Positions 56,049-64,000 of a stretch of DNA of 64,000 bases are shown piece after piece. The stretch covers positions 91,920 through 155,919 of the forward strand of contig NZ_WWDL01000006.1 of the NCBI RefSeq assembly GCF_009848505.1, written 5' to 3'. How positions within the stretch are numbered: the first letter of the stretch is position 1; every line of letters starts with the position of its first letter. A program made the position numbers and the translations under genes. The DNA comes from Muricoccus harenae (GTDB taxonomy: Bacteria > Pseudomonadota > Alphaproteobacteria > Acetobacterales > Acetobacteraceae). The notes below the pieces were generated by a model. It did no database searches, was not told the origin of the DNA, and was given only the letters and a program-made list of their open reading frames with translations.

Positions 56049-56933
56049 ATGGCAGCAAGCCCCCATCCCCCGAGTCCCCAACCGAGCTTTGTCGTAACGC
56101 GCTTCGCCCCCAGCCCGACCGGCTTCCTGCATCTGGGCCATGCGTATTCGGCCCTCCATGCCTGGCGCGCGGCGCGGGACGCGGGCGGCCGTTTCCTGCT
56201 GCGGATCGAGGATATCGACCGCACCCGCTGCCGGCCCGAATACACGGAGGCCATCCTCGAGGACCTGGCCTGGCTCGGCCTGGACTGGGATGGGCCGGTG
56301 CGCGTGCAGTCCGAGCACTTCCCCGATTATCGCGCGACGCTGAACTGCCTGTCGGGCCGCGGGTTGCTCTATCCCTGCTTTTGCACCCGTGCCGACATCG
56401 CGCGGGAGGTGGCGGCGATCGGCGGCGCCCCGCATGGGCCGGAGGGCGTGCCCTATCCCGGCACTTGCCGCCGCCTCTTCGCCGCCGCCCGGGCGACCCG
56501 CATCGCGGCGGGCGATGCCTATGCCCTGCGGCTGGACATGCAGGCGGCACTGGCCGCGGTGGATGGCCCCCTGTCCTTCGATGAGCTGGGCGAAGGCCGT
56601 ATCCCCTGCGACCCCGCGCGCTTCGGCGACATCGTGCTGGCCCGGAAGGACACGCCCGCCTCCTACCATCTCTGCGTGACGCATGACGACGCGCTACAGG
56701 GGGTGACGCTCGTCACGCGCGGCGAGGATCTGAAACCAGCCACCGACCTCCACCGCCTGATCCAGGCGCTGATGGGCTGGCCAGAGCCGCGCTACCGGCA
56801 TCACGCGCTGCTACGGGGCGCGGATGGGCGGCGGCTGGCGAAGCGGGACGGTGCCCCCGCCCTGCGGGCGCTGCGGGAAGCTGGAATGGACGCGGCAGCG
56901 GTGCAAGACATGGCCTGGCGCGGAACGCCGTAG
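56049..56933 (+). CDS. gluQ: Glutamyl-Q tRNA(Asp) synthetase
   Basis: 294 residues, a truncated glutamyl-tRNA synthetase lacking the anticodon-binding domain. FAPSPTGFLHLGHAYSAL includes the HIGH-type signature, and RRLAKRDGAPALRALREAG the KLSKS-type one. Zinc-site residues are in YPCFCTRADI and YPGTCRRL. The enzyme loads glutamate on the queuosine of tRNA-Asp. The length fits the family (about 290-300). Confidence 0.95.
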   Translation: MAASPHPPSPQPSFVVTRFAPSPTGFLHLGHAYSALHAWRAARDAGGRFLLRIEDIDRTRCRPEYTEAILEDLAWLGLDWDGPVRVQSEHFPDYRATLNCLSGRGLLYPCFCTRADIAREVAAIGGAPHGPEGVPYPGTCRRLFAAARATRIAAGDAYALRLDMQAALAAVDGPLSFDELGEGRIPCDPARFGDIVLARKDTPASYHLCVTHDDALQGVTLVTRGEDLKPATDLHRLIQALMGWPEPRYRHHALLRGADGRRLAKRDGAPALRALREAGMDAAAVQDMAWRGTP

Positions 56934-56972
56934 GGGCGGCCTACCGGTCTCCGCCCCTCTGGCGACCGTGGC

Positions 56973-57860
56973 TCAGAGGAGGGCCTCGCCGCGCAGCACC
57001 GGCACGCAGCCGCCGCCCACCGTGGCGTGGATGCCATCTGCCGCCCGGCGGGCCGTGGTGCGGAGAAGGCTCGGGCGGCCCATCTCCACCCCCTGCCGGA
57101 TGTCGAGCCGCGCCGCCGCCTCGCTCGAAAGGGACAGCAGCAAAGCGGCCAGCGACGTGGCAGCGCTGCCGGTCGCCGGATCCTCCTCCGTGCCGTGGAG
57201 TGGCGCGAACATGCGGGCGCGGTCGCCATTCTCCTCGCGGGCATAGAGGTAGAGAGCGACGCGCCCTTCCAGCGCTGGGTGCTCGGCGGCAATCTGGCGG
57301 AAGGCGCCCGCGTCCGGACGGGCGCGAGCCAGGGCCTCGGGCGCCACTTCGGCGATCACGAAGTGATTGCCGGTTCCTGCCTGGATGGGCGGATGACCGC
57401 CGGTCCGGATGGCGGTGGCTTCCAGCCCGGCGCAGGCGGCGATCGGCCCGGCCTCGAAGCGCGTGCCGAGGGACAGGGGCTGCGGCGCCGCGATGGTGGC
57501 GCCCCGCACTGTGCCGGCGGCATCGCGCTCCACCACAACCTCCACCAGCCCCGCGATCTCCTCGAAGGCAAGGCGGCCTTCGCGGTCGTGCCCCTCCTGC
57601 GCCAGCAGGAAGCCGGTGCCGACATTGGGGTGGCCGGCGAAGGGCATTTCGGATTGGCGGTTGAAGATGCGAACGCGGGCGGTATGCGCCGGGTCCTCCG
57701 GCGGGAGGACGAAGGTCGTCTCGCTCAGGTTGAACTCGGCGGCGAGGGCCTGCATCTCGGCATCGGACAGGCCTCGTGCATCGGGGAAGACCGCCAGCGG
57801 ATTGCCGCCGAAGCGGCGGTCGGTGAAAACGTCGACGGTGACGAAGCGATAGGCGCGCAT
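56973..57860 (-). CDS. PhzF-family isomerase
   Basis: 295 residues with the two diaminopimelate-epimerase-like halves of PhzF: FVTVDVFTDRRFGGNPLAVF, FNLSETTFVLPPE with the Glu that acts in catalysis, RQSEMPFAGHPNVGTGFLL, and FAPLHGTEEDPATGSAATSLAAL. PhzF members isomerise varied acids; no phenazine genes are near, so the substrate is unknown. It converges with gluQ. Confidence 0.93.
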   Translation of the reverse strand: MRAYRFVTVDVFTDRRFGGNPLAVFPDARGLSDAEMQALAAEFNLSETTFVLPPEDPAHTARVRIFNRQSEMPFAGHPNVGTGFLLAQEGHDREGRLAFEEIAGLVEVVVERDAAGTVRGATIAAPQPLSLGTRFEAGPIAACAGLEATAIRTGGHPPIQAGTGNHFVIAEVAPEALARARPDAGAFRQIAAEHPALEGRVALYLYAREENGDRARMFAPLHGTEEDPATGSAATSLAALLLSLSSEAAARLDIRQGVEMGRPSLLRTTARRAADGIHATVGGGCVPVLRGEALL

Positions 57861-57915
57861 CGGCCGATCCTAGCGCCGCGCCGGGCGGCTGTCGTCCTGC
57901 CGGCCCGGGTACTGT

Positions 57916-57951
57916 GCCATCGGTCCTAACTGCGCCATCGGTCCTAACTGC
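57916..57951. repeat. Two tandem 18-bp repeats
   Basis: GCCATCGGTCCTAACTGC occurs twice in direct succession (57,916-57,933 and 57,934-57,951), followed at once by GCCGATGGC, which is palindromic with the repeat start (GCCATCGG). It lies in the 298-bp gap between the phzF-type gene and the third Bug protein gene. No gene is seen in the rest of that gap. A regulator-binding role is possible but unproven. Confidence 0.7.
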
Positions 57952-58158
57952 GCCGATGGCACCACTGTCGCGTCTCCCTGGCCGCTGGCCGTAAGGGCGC
58001 GGACGACAAAGCCGGAGCCTTTACCTCCACCAAGGCGCGAAGGCAGCCGAGCCCGGCCTCGCGGCTCTGGGGAATGCCCACCCATGTGTCCTGCTCTTCC
58101 TGTGGCTCGGCGGTTGAAGCGCCCGCCGCATCGCGTGGCGAAGGGCGGGCTGTCAGGC

Positions 58159-59133
58159 TCAGCTGGCGGATTGGGGCTGGATGCCGGCCTTCCGGGCGGC
58201 ATCGCCCCATTTCTCCATCTCGGCCTGGACGAACTGCCGAGTCTCCTCCGGCGTGGAACGCACCACCGCCGCACCCAGGGCGGTGTGCCGGGCGGCGACG
58301 TCCTGGCGCATCACCGCCGCGCCGCAATCCGCCGAGAGCTTTGCCAGCACCGGAGCCGGAATGCCGGCCGGGCCAATGACCATGCCCCAGGTCGAGGCCT
58401 CGAAGCCCGGCATGAAGGCTTCCCCGAGCGTCGGCACGTCGGGAAGCTGCGGCGCGCGGCTGGCGCCAGTAGTGGCCAGCGCCTTGAAGTTGCCGGACTG
58501 GATATGGGAGAGCGCGGCGGGCACCGTGTCGAACATGATGTCGACGCGGCCCGCCATCAGGTCCGGATGCGCCTGGGTGGAGCCGCGATAGGGGACATAG
58601 GTCATCTCGATCCCGGCGCGCTGCGCGAAGAGCAGCGGGGCCAGTCGCACCACGCCGCTGGTGCCGGCGAAGGTGAGGGGCTTGGCCGTGCCGCCTTCCT
58701 TCGCCCGCGCCACAAGCTCCGCCGGGTTGGAGGCGCCGAAGCCCTTGCTGGCCACGAGCACCAGTGGGGTTTTCGTCGTCAGCGTGATGAAGGAGAAGTC
58801 CTTCATCGTGTCATAGGGCAGGCGGTAGAAGGCGGCGTTCACCGGATGGCCGACCGAGACGAGGCCGAGGGTGTGCCCGTCCGGCGTCGCCTTCGCGACC
58901 ACATCCGTGCCGATGATGCCATCCGCCCCGGCGCGGTTCTCGACCGGCACGGGCTGGCCCCATTGCGCTGCCAGCGGCTCAGCGATCAGCCGCGCGGTGA
59001 TGTCCGACACGCCACCGGGCGTGTAGGGGACGACCATGCGCACGGCGCGGCTGGGAAAGGTGCCCTGGGCGAGCACGGGACGCCCGAGAAGGATCGCGGG
59101 TGCCGCCAAAGCAGCGCGGCGGGTGATGGCCAT
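58159..59133 (-). CDS. Bug/TctC-family periplasmic substrate-binding protein
   Basis: About 324 residues. Signal peptide MAITRRAALAAPAILLGRPVLAQ (twin-Arg-like), then PSRAVRMVVPYTPGGVSDITARL, PVENRAGADGIIGTDVVA and YVPYRGSTQAHPDLMAGRVDIM. Start ATG 59,133 has a strong GGAGGAGGAG before it; the frame from 59,229 is a leader. The third orphan Bug protein of the window, without adjacent TctAB genes. It follows the phhB gene on the same strand. Confidence 0.92.
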   Translation of the reverse strand: MAITRRAALAAPAILLGRPVLAQGTFPSRAVRMVVPYTPGGVSDITARLIAEPLAAQWGQPVPVENRAGADGIIGTDVVAKATPDGHTLGLVSVGHPVNAAFYRLPYDTMKDFSFITLTTKTPLVLVASKGFGASNPAELVARAKEGGTAKPLTFAGTSGVVRLAPLLFAQRAGIEMTYVPYRGSTQAHPDLMAGRVDIMFDTVPAALSHIQSGNFKALATTGASRAPQLPDVPTLGEAFMPGFEASTWGMVIGPAGIPAPVLAKLSADCGAAVMRQDVAARHTALGAAVVRSTPEETRQFVQAEMEKWGDAARKAGIQPQSAS

Positions 59134-59212
59134 AACATTCTCCTCCTCCGCCGTTGCATGGCGGTTGGAGGAAGGCTGCGCGCCCTGGTGCCGGCGCGCA
59201 ACGGATTCGCTG

Positions 59213-59503
59213 TCAGGGGAGGAGGGCATCGATGGCTTCGGCCAGCCGCAGGTCGCGCTCGCTCAGCCCCTTGGCGTCATGGGTGGTGAGGGTGATCTCC
59301 ACCCGGTTCCACACGTTGAACCATTCCGGGTGGTGGTCCTGCGCCTCGGCCAGCAGCGCCACCCGGGCCATGAAGCCGAAGGCCTCGGAGAAGTCGCGGA
59401 AGCGGAACGTCCGCTGGATCGCGTCGCGCCCCTCCGCCACGGACCAATGCGGCAGCAGGGTGGGCAGCGCCTCGCGGCGGGCGGCGGGGAGGGGTTCGAC
59501 CAT
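59213..59503 (-). CDS. phhB: Pterin-4a-carbinolamine dehydratase
   Basis: About 96 residues. The PCD signature [25 protein letters not shown] (short motifs: HHPEW, NVEI-type strand, THD) is complete, with the catalytic His set. It recycles the pterin cofactor after phenylalanine hydroxylation and so serves the phhA product at 33.6 kb, although far away. ATG 59,503 has AGGAG nine bases upstream; ATG 59,512 or the start at 59,536 would add a few residues. Confidence 0.93.
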   Translation of the reverse strand: MVEPLPAARREALPTLLPHWSVAEGRDAIQRTFRFRDFSEAFGFMARVALLAEAQDHHPEWFNVWNRVEITLTTHDAKGLSERDLRLAEAIDALLP

Positions 59504-59593
59504 GGCGCGCATCTCCTGCTGCCGGTTTCGATTCACGGGTTTGACGCAACCAGTTTCACTTGACCTGGGCCGTCCTTATGGCCCCCTTCTCCA

Positions 59594-60001
59594 ATGCCGA
59601 ACACCAGCACCCGATGGGGCAACCCGCCCAGCGCCGAGGATCTCGCCGAGTTGGCCGAGACCGCCTTCGCCGCCATTCCCGCCCCGCTCCGCGAGGCCGT
59701 GGCGGGCGCCGCCATCCTCGTGGAGGAACTGCCCGATGACGAGACGCTGGAGGCGCTCGGGCTCGAACATCCCTGGGAGCTGACTGGCCTCTACCGCGGC
59801 ACACCGCTGACGGAGAAATCCGTGCTGGATGTCGCGACCGGCCCCGACACGATCCTCCTCTACCGCGAGCCGATCCTGGTGGAATGGGTCGAGACCGGGG
59901 AAGACCTGTTCCGCCTGGTCCGCAACGTGCTGATCCACGAGATCGCCCATCACTTCGGCTATTCCGACGAAGGAATCGCGCGGCTCGAGGACGAGGGCTG
60001 A
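59594..60001 (+). CDS. Zincin-like metallopeptidase (DUF1025-type)
   Basis: 135 residues with the zinc motif HEIAHHFG (HExxHxxG, residues 115-122) near the C-terminus, after LTGLYRGTPLTEKSVLD and TILLYREPILVEW. Small bacterial minigluzincin-like proteins of this kind have no known substrate. It faces away from phhB. The frame is complete, starting ATG 59,594. Confidence 0.88.
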   Translation: MPNTSTRWGNPPSAEDLAELAETAFAAIPAPLREAVAGAAILVEELPDDETLEALGLEHPWELTGLYRGTPLTEKSVLDVATGPDTILLYREPILVEWVETGEDLFRLVRNVLIHEIAHHFGYSDEGIARLEDEG

Positions 60002-60071
60002 GGCGGCGTTCCGGACCGGCAGCCAACCCACCCGCCGCCGGGGCGTTGGGCCTGCCGAGAGAGGAGACCGC

Positions 60072-60860
60072 ATGCCCCACCCCTCCCGGCGCCAGCCTTC
60101 GCAACGATGGCCGGACAGGCTCTGGATCATCCGCCACGGCGAAAGCGCCGGGAATGTCGCCCGGGATGCCGCGCATCGCGCCAAGGCCGCCCGCATCGCG
60201 CTGGATGGCCGTGACGTGGATGTCCCGCTCAGTCCGCTCGGCCAGGAGCAATCCCGCTCATTGGGCCATTGGTTCGCCGCCATGCCCGAGGAGGAGCGGC
60301 CGGAGGTGATCCTCTGCTCGCCCTATCGCCGCGCGCGGCAGACGGCGGCGCTGCTGCACGAGGCCGGCGGCCTGCCCGTGGAACGCGAGGATTTCGTCAT
60401 CGACGAGCGGCTGCGCGAGAAGGAATTCGGCGTGCTGGACGGGCTGACCACCCTCGGCATCCGCGAGGTGCATCCGGACCAGGCGGAGTTCCGCCGCCTG
60501 CTCGGCAAGTTCTACCACCGGCCGCCGGGGGGCGAATCCTGGTGCGACGTCATCCTGCGGCTGCGCTCGGCGCTGGACACGATCAGCCTGCATCACGGCG
60601 GACGCCGCGTGGTGATCGTGGCGCATCAGGTTGTGGTGCTCTGCCTGCGCTACCTGCTGGAGAACATGACCGAGGAGGAGATTCTGGCGATCGACCGCGA
60701 GGGCGACGTGCCGAATTGCGGCATCACCGAATACCGCTTCGATGCTGACAAGGGCGCAACGGGCGCGCTGACACTGGAGCGCTACAATTTCGTCGTGCCG
60801 CTGCAGCGCGAGGGCACGCCGGTCACGTCCGAGCCGGACGCGAAGGCCGTCGCGCCGTGA
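60072..60860 (+). CDS. Histidine phosphatase family protein
   Basis: 262 residues. The RHG motif IIRHGESAGNV holds the catalytic His; PLSPLGQEQSRSLGHWF, SPYRRARQTAALL, EKEFGVLDGLT (acid) and VVIVAHQVVVLCLRYLL (second His) complete the phosphoglycerate-mutase-like site. The length exceeds a minimal domain by an insert near residue 125-150. The substrate is unknown. AGGAG is found before the start; the stop is 46 bp before the NnrD gene, likely co-transcribed. Confidence 0.92.
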   Translation: MPHPSRRQPSQRWPDRLWIIRHGESAGNVARDAAHRAKAARIALDGRDVDVPLSPLGQEQSRSLGHWFAAMPEEERPEVILCSPYRRARQTAALLHEAGGLPVEREDFVIDERLREKEFGVLDGLTTLGIREVHPDQAEFRRLLGKFYHRPPGGESWCDVILRLRSALDTISLHHGGRRVVIVAHQVVVLCLRYLLENMTEEEILAIDREGDVPNCGITEYRFDADKGATGALTLERYNFVVPLQREGTPVTSEPDAKAVAP

Positions 60861-60906
60861 GGCGCGCGGAGGTGACGTCCGCCGCGCCGAACGGCGGAGC
60901 CAGGCG

Positions 60907-61794
60907 ATGACCGAGATCAATCCCGCCTGGCTGCGCGCCCATCCGCTGCCCATCCCGGCGGCGGATGACGACAAGTCCCAGCGCGGCACGGTGCTGGTGG
61001 TGGGCGGCTGCGCCGAGGTGCCCGGCGCCGTGATGCTGGCAGGTGAGGCCGCGCTGCGGGCCGGGGCGGGGCGGCTGCAGATGGCGACGGTGCGCTCCGT
61101 CGCGTTGCATCTCGCCCTCGCGGTGCCGGAGGCGCTGGTGATCCCCCTGGAGGAGACGGCGGAGGGTTGCGTCGGTGCCGGGGCCGGCACCGCCCTGCTG
61201 CCACGGCTTTCGGGCAGCGCCGCGCTCCTCATCGGCCCCGGGCTGATGGCCGATGGGGCGGAGGCGCTGGTCGGCACGCTGCTCGACGGGCTGGAGCCCG
61301 GGACAGGCGTGGCGCTGGATGCCGGTGCCCTCGCCGGCCTGGGCGCCCATCCGGCCGCGCTGCGCCGGCATGCCGGGCACAGCGTGGTGACGCCCCATGC
61401 CGGGGAGATGGCCCGCATTCTGGGCATTCCGAAGGAGGAAGTCTCGGCGGATCCGCTGGCAGCGGCCCGGCGCGCGGCGGAGTTGCTCGGGGCCGTGGTG
61501 GCAATGAAAGGGGCCCATACCTGGGTTGTCGGGCCAGGCGGCGAGACCTTGTCATGCAGCCACGGCCATGTGGGTCTCGCCACCTCCGGCTCGGGCGACA
61601 CGCTGGCAGGCATCGTCACCGGACTTCTGGCGCGCGGCGCGCCGCCGGTTCAGGCGACGGCCTGGGCCGTCTGGCTGCACGCCGAAGCCGGGCACCGCCT
61701 GGCGCGGCGGCTAGGGCCGCTGGGATTCCTCGCGAGGGAGCTGCTGGCGGAGGTGCCTTCCATCATGGCCGACCTTGCCGCCGGTTCGGGCTAG
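60907..61794 (+). CDS. nnrD: ADP-dependent NAD(P)H-hydrate dehydratase
   Basis: A 295-residue ribokinase-like protein of the YjeF C-terminal family. KSQRGTVLVVGGCAEVPGAVMLAGEAALRAGAGRLQMAT, VVTPHAGEMARIL and GHVGLATSGSGDTLAGIVTGLLARG contain the ATP/ADP-binding GSGD motif. It repairs damaged NAD(P)H hydrates. The epimerase half (NnrE) is not fused here and is not seen in the window. Confidence 0.94.
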   Translation: MTEINPAWLRAHPLPIPAADDDKSQRGTVLVVGGCAEVPGAVMLAGEAALRAGAGRLQMATVRSVALHLALAVPEALVIPLEETAEGCVGAGAGTALLPRLSGSAALLIGPGLMADGAEALVGTLLDGLEPGTGVALDAGALAGLGAHPAALRRHAGHSVVTPHAGEMARILGIPKEEVSADPLAAARRAAELLGAVVAMKGAHTWVVGPGGETLSCSHGHVGLATSGSGDTLAGIVTGLLARGAPPVQATAWAVWLHAEAGHRLARRLGPLGFLARELLAEVPSIMADLAAGSG

Positions 61795-61892
61795 GGCCGG
61801 TTCGTGCCTAAGCCGGCCGGATGTGGTGGCGAGGTGAAGAATGCCGGGGATCGAGGCGGCGGCTTGCGCGCGGCGGTGACACGCTGATGCCA

Positions 61893-61924
61893 GAGCCTGG
61901 ATCGGGGACGCCCGATACAGGCTC
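61893..61924. terminator. Strong hairpin downstream of nnrD
   Basis: GAGCCTG-G-ATCGGG pairs with CCCGAT-A-CAGGCTC around the loop GACG: 13 base pairs and one mismatch. It lies 99 bp after nnrD in a 266-bp gap with no gene. No T-run follows, so its role as a terminator is uncertain. Confidence 0.4.
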
Positions 61925-62060
61925 CAGCACCGGCCGCTGCATGTCTTTCAGCGGCATACGTTTTCGCTGTGCAGGAGCAGCGACAATGCGGACGAGGAGC
62001 CGCAGCCTGCACGACCATCGTTTGACCGCGCGATCCTCCATCGGGGATGAATTCCAACCC

Positions 62061-62462
62061 TCATTGATGGGCGTGAGGGGTGTCGGTCTCGCGCCCCGAA
62101 TAGGCGTCGTCGATCGCTGCGATGACGCGGTCGGCATTGCCGGGATCCACCTTGCGCAGGAGGGCGTCGATCTTCGCCTCCATGCGGTCGTTGCCCTCCT
62201 TCGACTGCGGCGATCCGACATAGAGCAGGAGTGCAAGTCCGACGATTTGCCAGAGGAGCTGCAGGAATTCGGACTGCCAGTTCTCCAGCGTGTCGCGCAT
62301 CATCTGCACGAGGTACTCTGAAAACTGGACGGGTTGTTGGTGGGCCTGCTGTTCGCTGACATAGGTAAACCAGCCGAACACCCAGTGGCCCAGGAACGAG
62401 ATGAGGAAGAAGCCTCCCGTCACCCAGGCGAACCCATACCGCTTCCAGATAGAGCCCTGCAT
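62061..62462 (-). CDS. DUF6766 membrane protein
   Basis: 133 residues with two hydrophobic segments (FAWVTGGFFLISFLGHWVFGW and LLQLLWQIVGLALLLYVG in outline) and the pattern VSEQQAHQQPVQFSEYL, TLENWQSEFLQ, GSPQSKEGND. That matches the DUF6766 group, whose function is unknown. It is divergent from the outer-membrane-type gene, separated by 148 bp. Confidence 0.75.
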   Translation of the reverse strand: MQGSIWKRYGFAWVTGGFFLISFLGHWVFGWFTYVSEQQAHQQPVQFSEYLVQMMRDTLENWQSEFLQLLWQIVGLALLLYVGSPQSKEGNDRMEAKIDALLRKVDPGNADRVIAAIDDAYSGRETDTPHAHQ

Positions 62463-62610
62463 CCTCTGTCCTCCTCAAGCCGCAGCGCCTTCCGGCGGCA
62501 GGCAGCTTCGTGACATGTGCCGGGCAACCACTCCGGCGCGCCATGCGGGAACCTCAACCTCGATCACGAAAGAACGCTGCAGGCCATGCGCGTGGCGGAG
62601 GAACAGGGGC

Positions 62611-63387
62611 GTGTGGGTGCGAATCTTCCGGCGGGGAGGCCTCCTCGCCGGGATCCTTGCCGCAACGGTCGTGTGTGGCGCAGGCGCGGGCGAAGTCGGC
62701 GACCTTGACGTCAACATGCCGAACACGCTGGAGGATGCTTTCGTCGGTGAGCGCGGCAGCCTCGACCTGCTCGGCGCGGCCCGCTACGACCGCTGGCGCC
62801 GGGGCGACGAAACGGTGCGCTTCATCCCTCAGCTGCAATGGGTTCCGGCGGAGCGGCTGCAGCTCTCCTTTGACCTGCCCTATACTGTGGGCTCGGGCTC
62901 CCGCGCGAATCAGGGCGAAGTCAGCCTGGGCGGGCTTTGCCAGCTGAACCGCGAGACAGGTTGGCTGCCCGCCTTCGCTGCCTTCGCGGAAGCGGACGCA
63001 CCGATCGGTCCGGGCGACCGAAGCTGGGAGATCCAGCTCGGGGGAATTGCCAGCAGGACGATCGATCCCAGCCCGGCGCAGCGGCGTCTTCATTTAAACG
63101 CCATCTGGTTCCGCCGCCTCGATCCGAGGGAGGAGGAGCGGCGCAATCGCTACCGCTTCACCCTCGGCTACAGCCAATTGGTCGCGGAGCGCACCGCGCT
63201 GGTGACCAACCTCCTGCGCGAAAGCCAGGAGCGTGGCGAGCGCGACGCCACCATCCTTGAGGCGGGCCTGCGCCACCAGATTGCGCGCGACGTCATCCTC
63301 GGTGGCGCGCTCGGAGCTGGCATCGGTCGGGACTCGCCGCGCTTCAGGGCCATCATCAGCATTCAGTTCAGCCTCAGCGGAGGTTAG
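62611..63387 (+). CDS. Outer-membrane-type beta-barrel protein, transporter-like
   Basis: About 258 residues from GTG 62,611 (GTG 62,617 also possible), with GGAGGA upstream. A signal peptide (VRIFRRGGLLAGILAATVVCGAGAG) precedes alternating beta-strands: RFIPQLQWVPAERLQLSFDLPY, NQGEVSLGGLCQLNRETGWL, SWEIQLGGIASR, and the last strand FRAIISIQFSLSGG, with an aromatic residue three from the typical end. Resembles small outer-membrane transporter-like proteins (phenol MetA degradation type). Function unknown. Confidence 0.65.
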   Translation: MWVRIFRRGGLLAGILAATVVCGAGAGEVGDLDVNMPNTLEDAFVGERGSLDLLGAARYDRWRRGDETVRFIPQLQWVPAERLQLSFDLPYTVGSGSRANQGEVSLGGLCQLNRETGWLPAFAAFAEADAPIGPGDRSWEIQLGGIASRTIDPSPAQRRLHLNAIWFRRLDPREEERRNRYRFTLGYSQLVAERTALVTNLLRESQERGERDATILEAGLRHQIARDVILGGALGAGIGRDSPRFRAIISIQFSLSGG

Positions 63388-63419
63388 CGGAGGATCGTGC
63401 CCCGACGCGTGGTGTAGCA

Positions 63420-63486
63420 GCTGTGGGTAAGTGGCCTGCCGGAGCGAGATCAGGGGTTGAGCGCAGGCGGGCCACTTATCCACAGC
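63420..63486. repeat. Inverted repeat with DnaA-box-like 9-mers, upstream of the IS256 transposase
   Basis: GCTGTGGGTAAGTGGCC (63,420-63,436) and GGCCACTTATCCACAGC (63,470-63,486) pair in 16 of 17 positions; the odd pair is a G-T wobble. The right arm contains TTATCCACA, a perfect DnaA box, and the left arm its near-copy TTACCCACA on the other strand. The loop is 33 bp. It may be an insertion sequence end or a stray site. Confidence 0.6.
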
Positions 63487-63564
63487 GGGGGGCTGCCCTG
63501 GCGGGGTGGCCACCGTCGATCTCTGGCTATGGTTCGAGTGCGACCTTGAACCCTCAGCACAGAG

Positions 63565-64000
63565 ATGACGATGACCGACGACAAGATGGCGCTGCTGGAG
63601 TTGATCGAGAAGAGCGCCGATGGTGATCTGGTGCGCGAGATGCTGGGCTTTGCCGCCGAGCGCCTGATGGAGGCCGAGGTGCAGGCCCGAACCGGCGCGG
63701 CGCATGGCGTGCGGGATCCGGCTCGGCAGGTGCAGCGCAACGGCTATCGCGGGCGGGCCTGGGAGACCAGGGCGGGCCGGATCGAGCTTGAGATCCCCCG
63801 GCTGCGCCGGGGCAGTTACTTCCCCTCCTTTCTGGAGCCCCGCCGGACGGCGGAGAAGGCACTCACGGCTGTGATCCAGGAGGCCTACATTCATGGCGTC
63901 TCCACCCGGGCCGTCGATGACCTGGTCAAGGCGATGGGCGGGTCGGGCATCTCCAAGAGCGAGGTCAGCCGGCTGGTGGAGGAGATCGATGGCCGGGTGG
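63565..64000 (+). CDS. IS256-family transposase, 5' part (continues beyond window)
   Basis: At least 145 residues, open at the window end. [63 protein letters not shown] and [18 protein letters not shown], followed by [16 protein letters not shown] and [15 protein letters not shown], are the IS256 (mutator-type) N-terminal hallmarks. ATG 63,565 or 63,571 are both possible starts. The left inverted repeat of the element was not identified with certainty. Confidence 0.9.
   Translation, partial: MTMTDDKMALLELIEKSADGDLVREMLGFAAERLMEAEVQARTGAAHGVRDPARQVQRNGYRGRAWETRAGRIELEIPRLRRGSYFPSFLEPRRTAEKALTAVIQEAYIHGVSTRAVDDLVKAMGGSGISKSEVSRLVEEIDGRV

Overview
The window is a high-GC, gene-dense chromosomal segment of an alphaproteobacterium. 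The mix points to the Rhodospirillales, most likely an Acetobacteraceae member of the Roseomonas type (inference). Supporting signs are the dnaG-rpoD pair, CtrA with a ChpT-type phosphotransferase, an acpXL lipid A long-chain fatty acid operon, Coq7, three orphan Bug/TctC-type binding proteins, and frequent 4-nt stop/start overlaps (ATGA, GTGA).

Layout. 1-5.6 kb: end of dnaG, rpoD, an acetyltransferase, a glyoxalase-fold protein, ppa and an exported MetX-like alpha/beta hydrolase. 5.66 kb: tRNA with anticodon CAU, then AsmA, a pseudouridine synthase and a GNAT protein. About 10.1-14.7 kb is an accessory insert: SAM methyltransferase, an RsbQ-like hydrolase next to a PAS hybrid histidine kinase, a decayed tyrosine recombinase and an IS5-type transposase remnant. 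14.7-24.6 kb: crcB-rarA, MFS transporter, an HdeD-type membrane protein fused to a probable permuted papain fold, a Bug protein, an arsC pseudogene, LysR/tautomerase, moaA and TauE/SafE-DUF3553.

24.7-33.6 kb is the signalling and motility block: chpT, cheA, cheW, cheY, cheB, cheR, then convergent ctrA, and fliI-fliJ divergent from ctrA. Three single-base frameshifts fall here, in cheA (about 25,558-25,561), cheR (a G8 run at 30,755-30,762) and fliI (about 32,902-32,906). Either the motility module is decaying or phase-variable, or the assembly carries local indel errors.

33.6-37.7 kb: phenylalanine hydroxylase with a divergent Lrp/AsnC regulator, a PhoD-type phosphatase and a 3-hydroxyisobutyrate dehydrogenase. 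37.6-42.7 kb (minus strand): a six-gene operon in the order acpXL, fabZ, KAS without active-site Cys, KAS with Cys, MDR dehydrogenase, lauroyl-type acyltransferase. This matches the rhizobial locus for the C28 fatty acid of lipid A. 43.1-49.1 kb: two paralogous PAS hybrid histidine kinases flanking tRNA-Leu(CAA). 49.2-63.4 kb: mostly housekeeping genes (cupin, GST, DUF2189, dsbB-coq7, HNH endonuclease, gluQ, PhzF, PCD/phhB, metallopeptidase, histidine phosphatase, nnrD), two more Bug proteins and an outer-membrane-type protein. The window ends inside an IS256-family transposase, preceded by an inverted repeat whose arms contain DnaA-box-like 9-mers.
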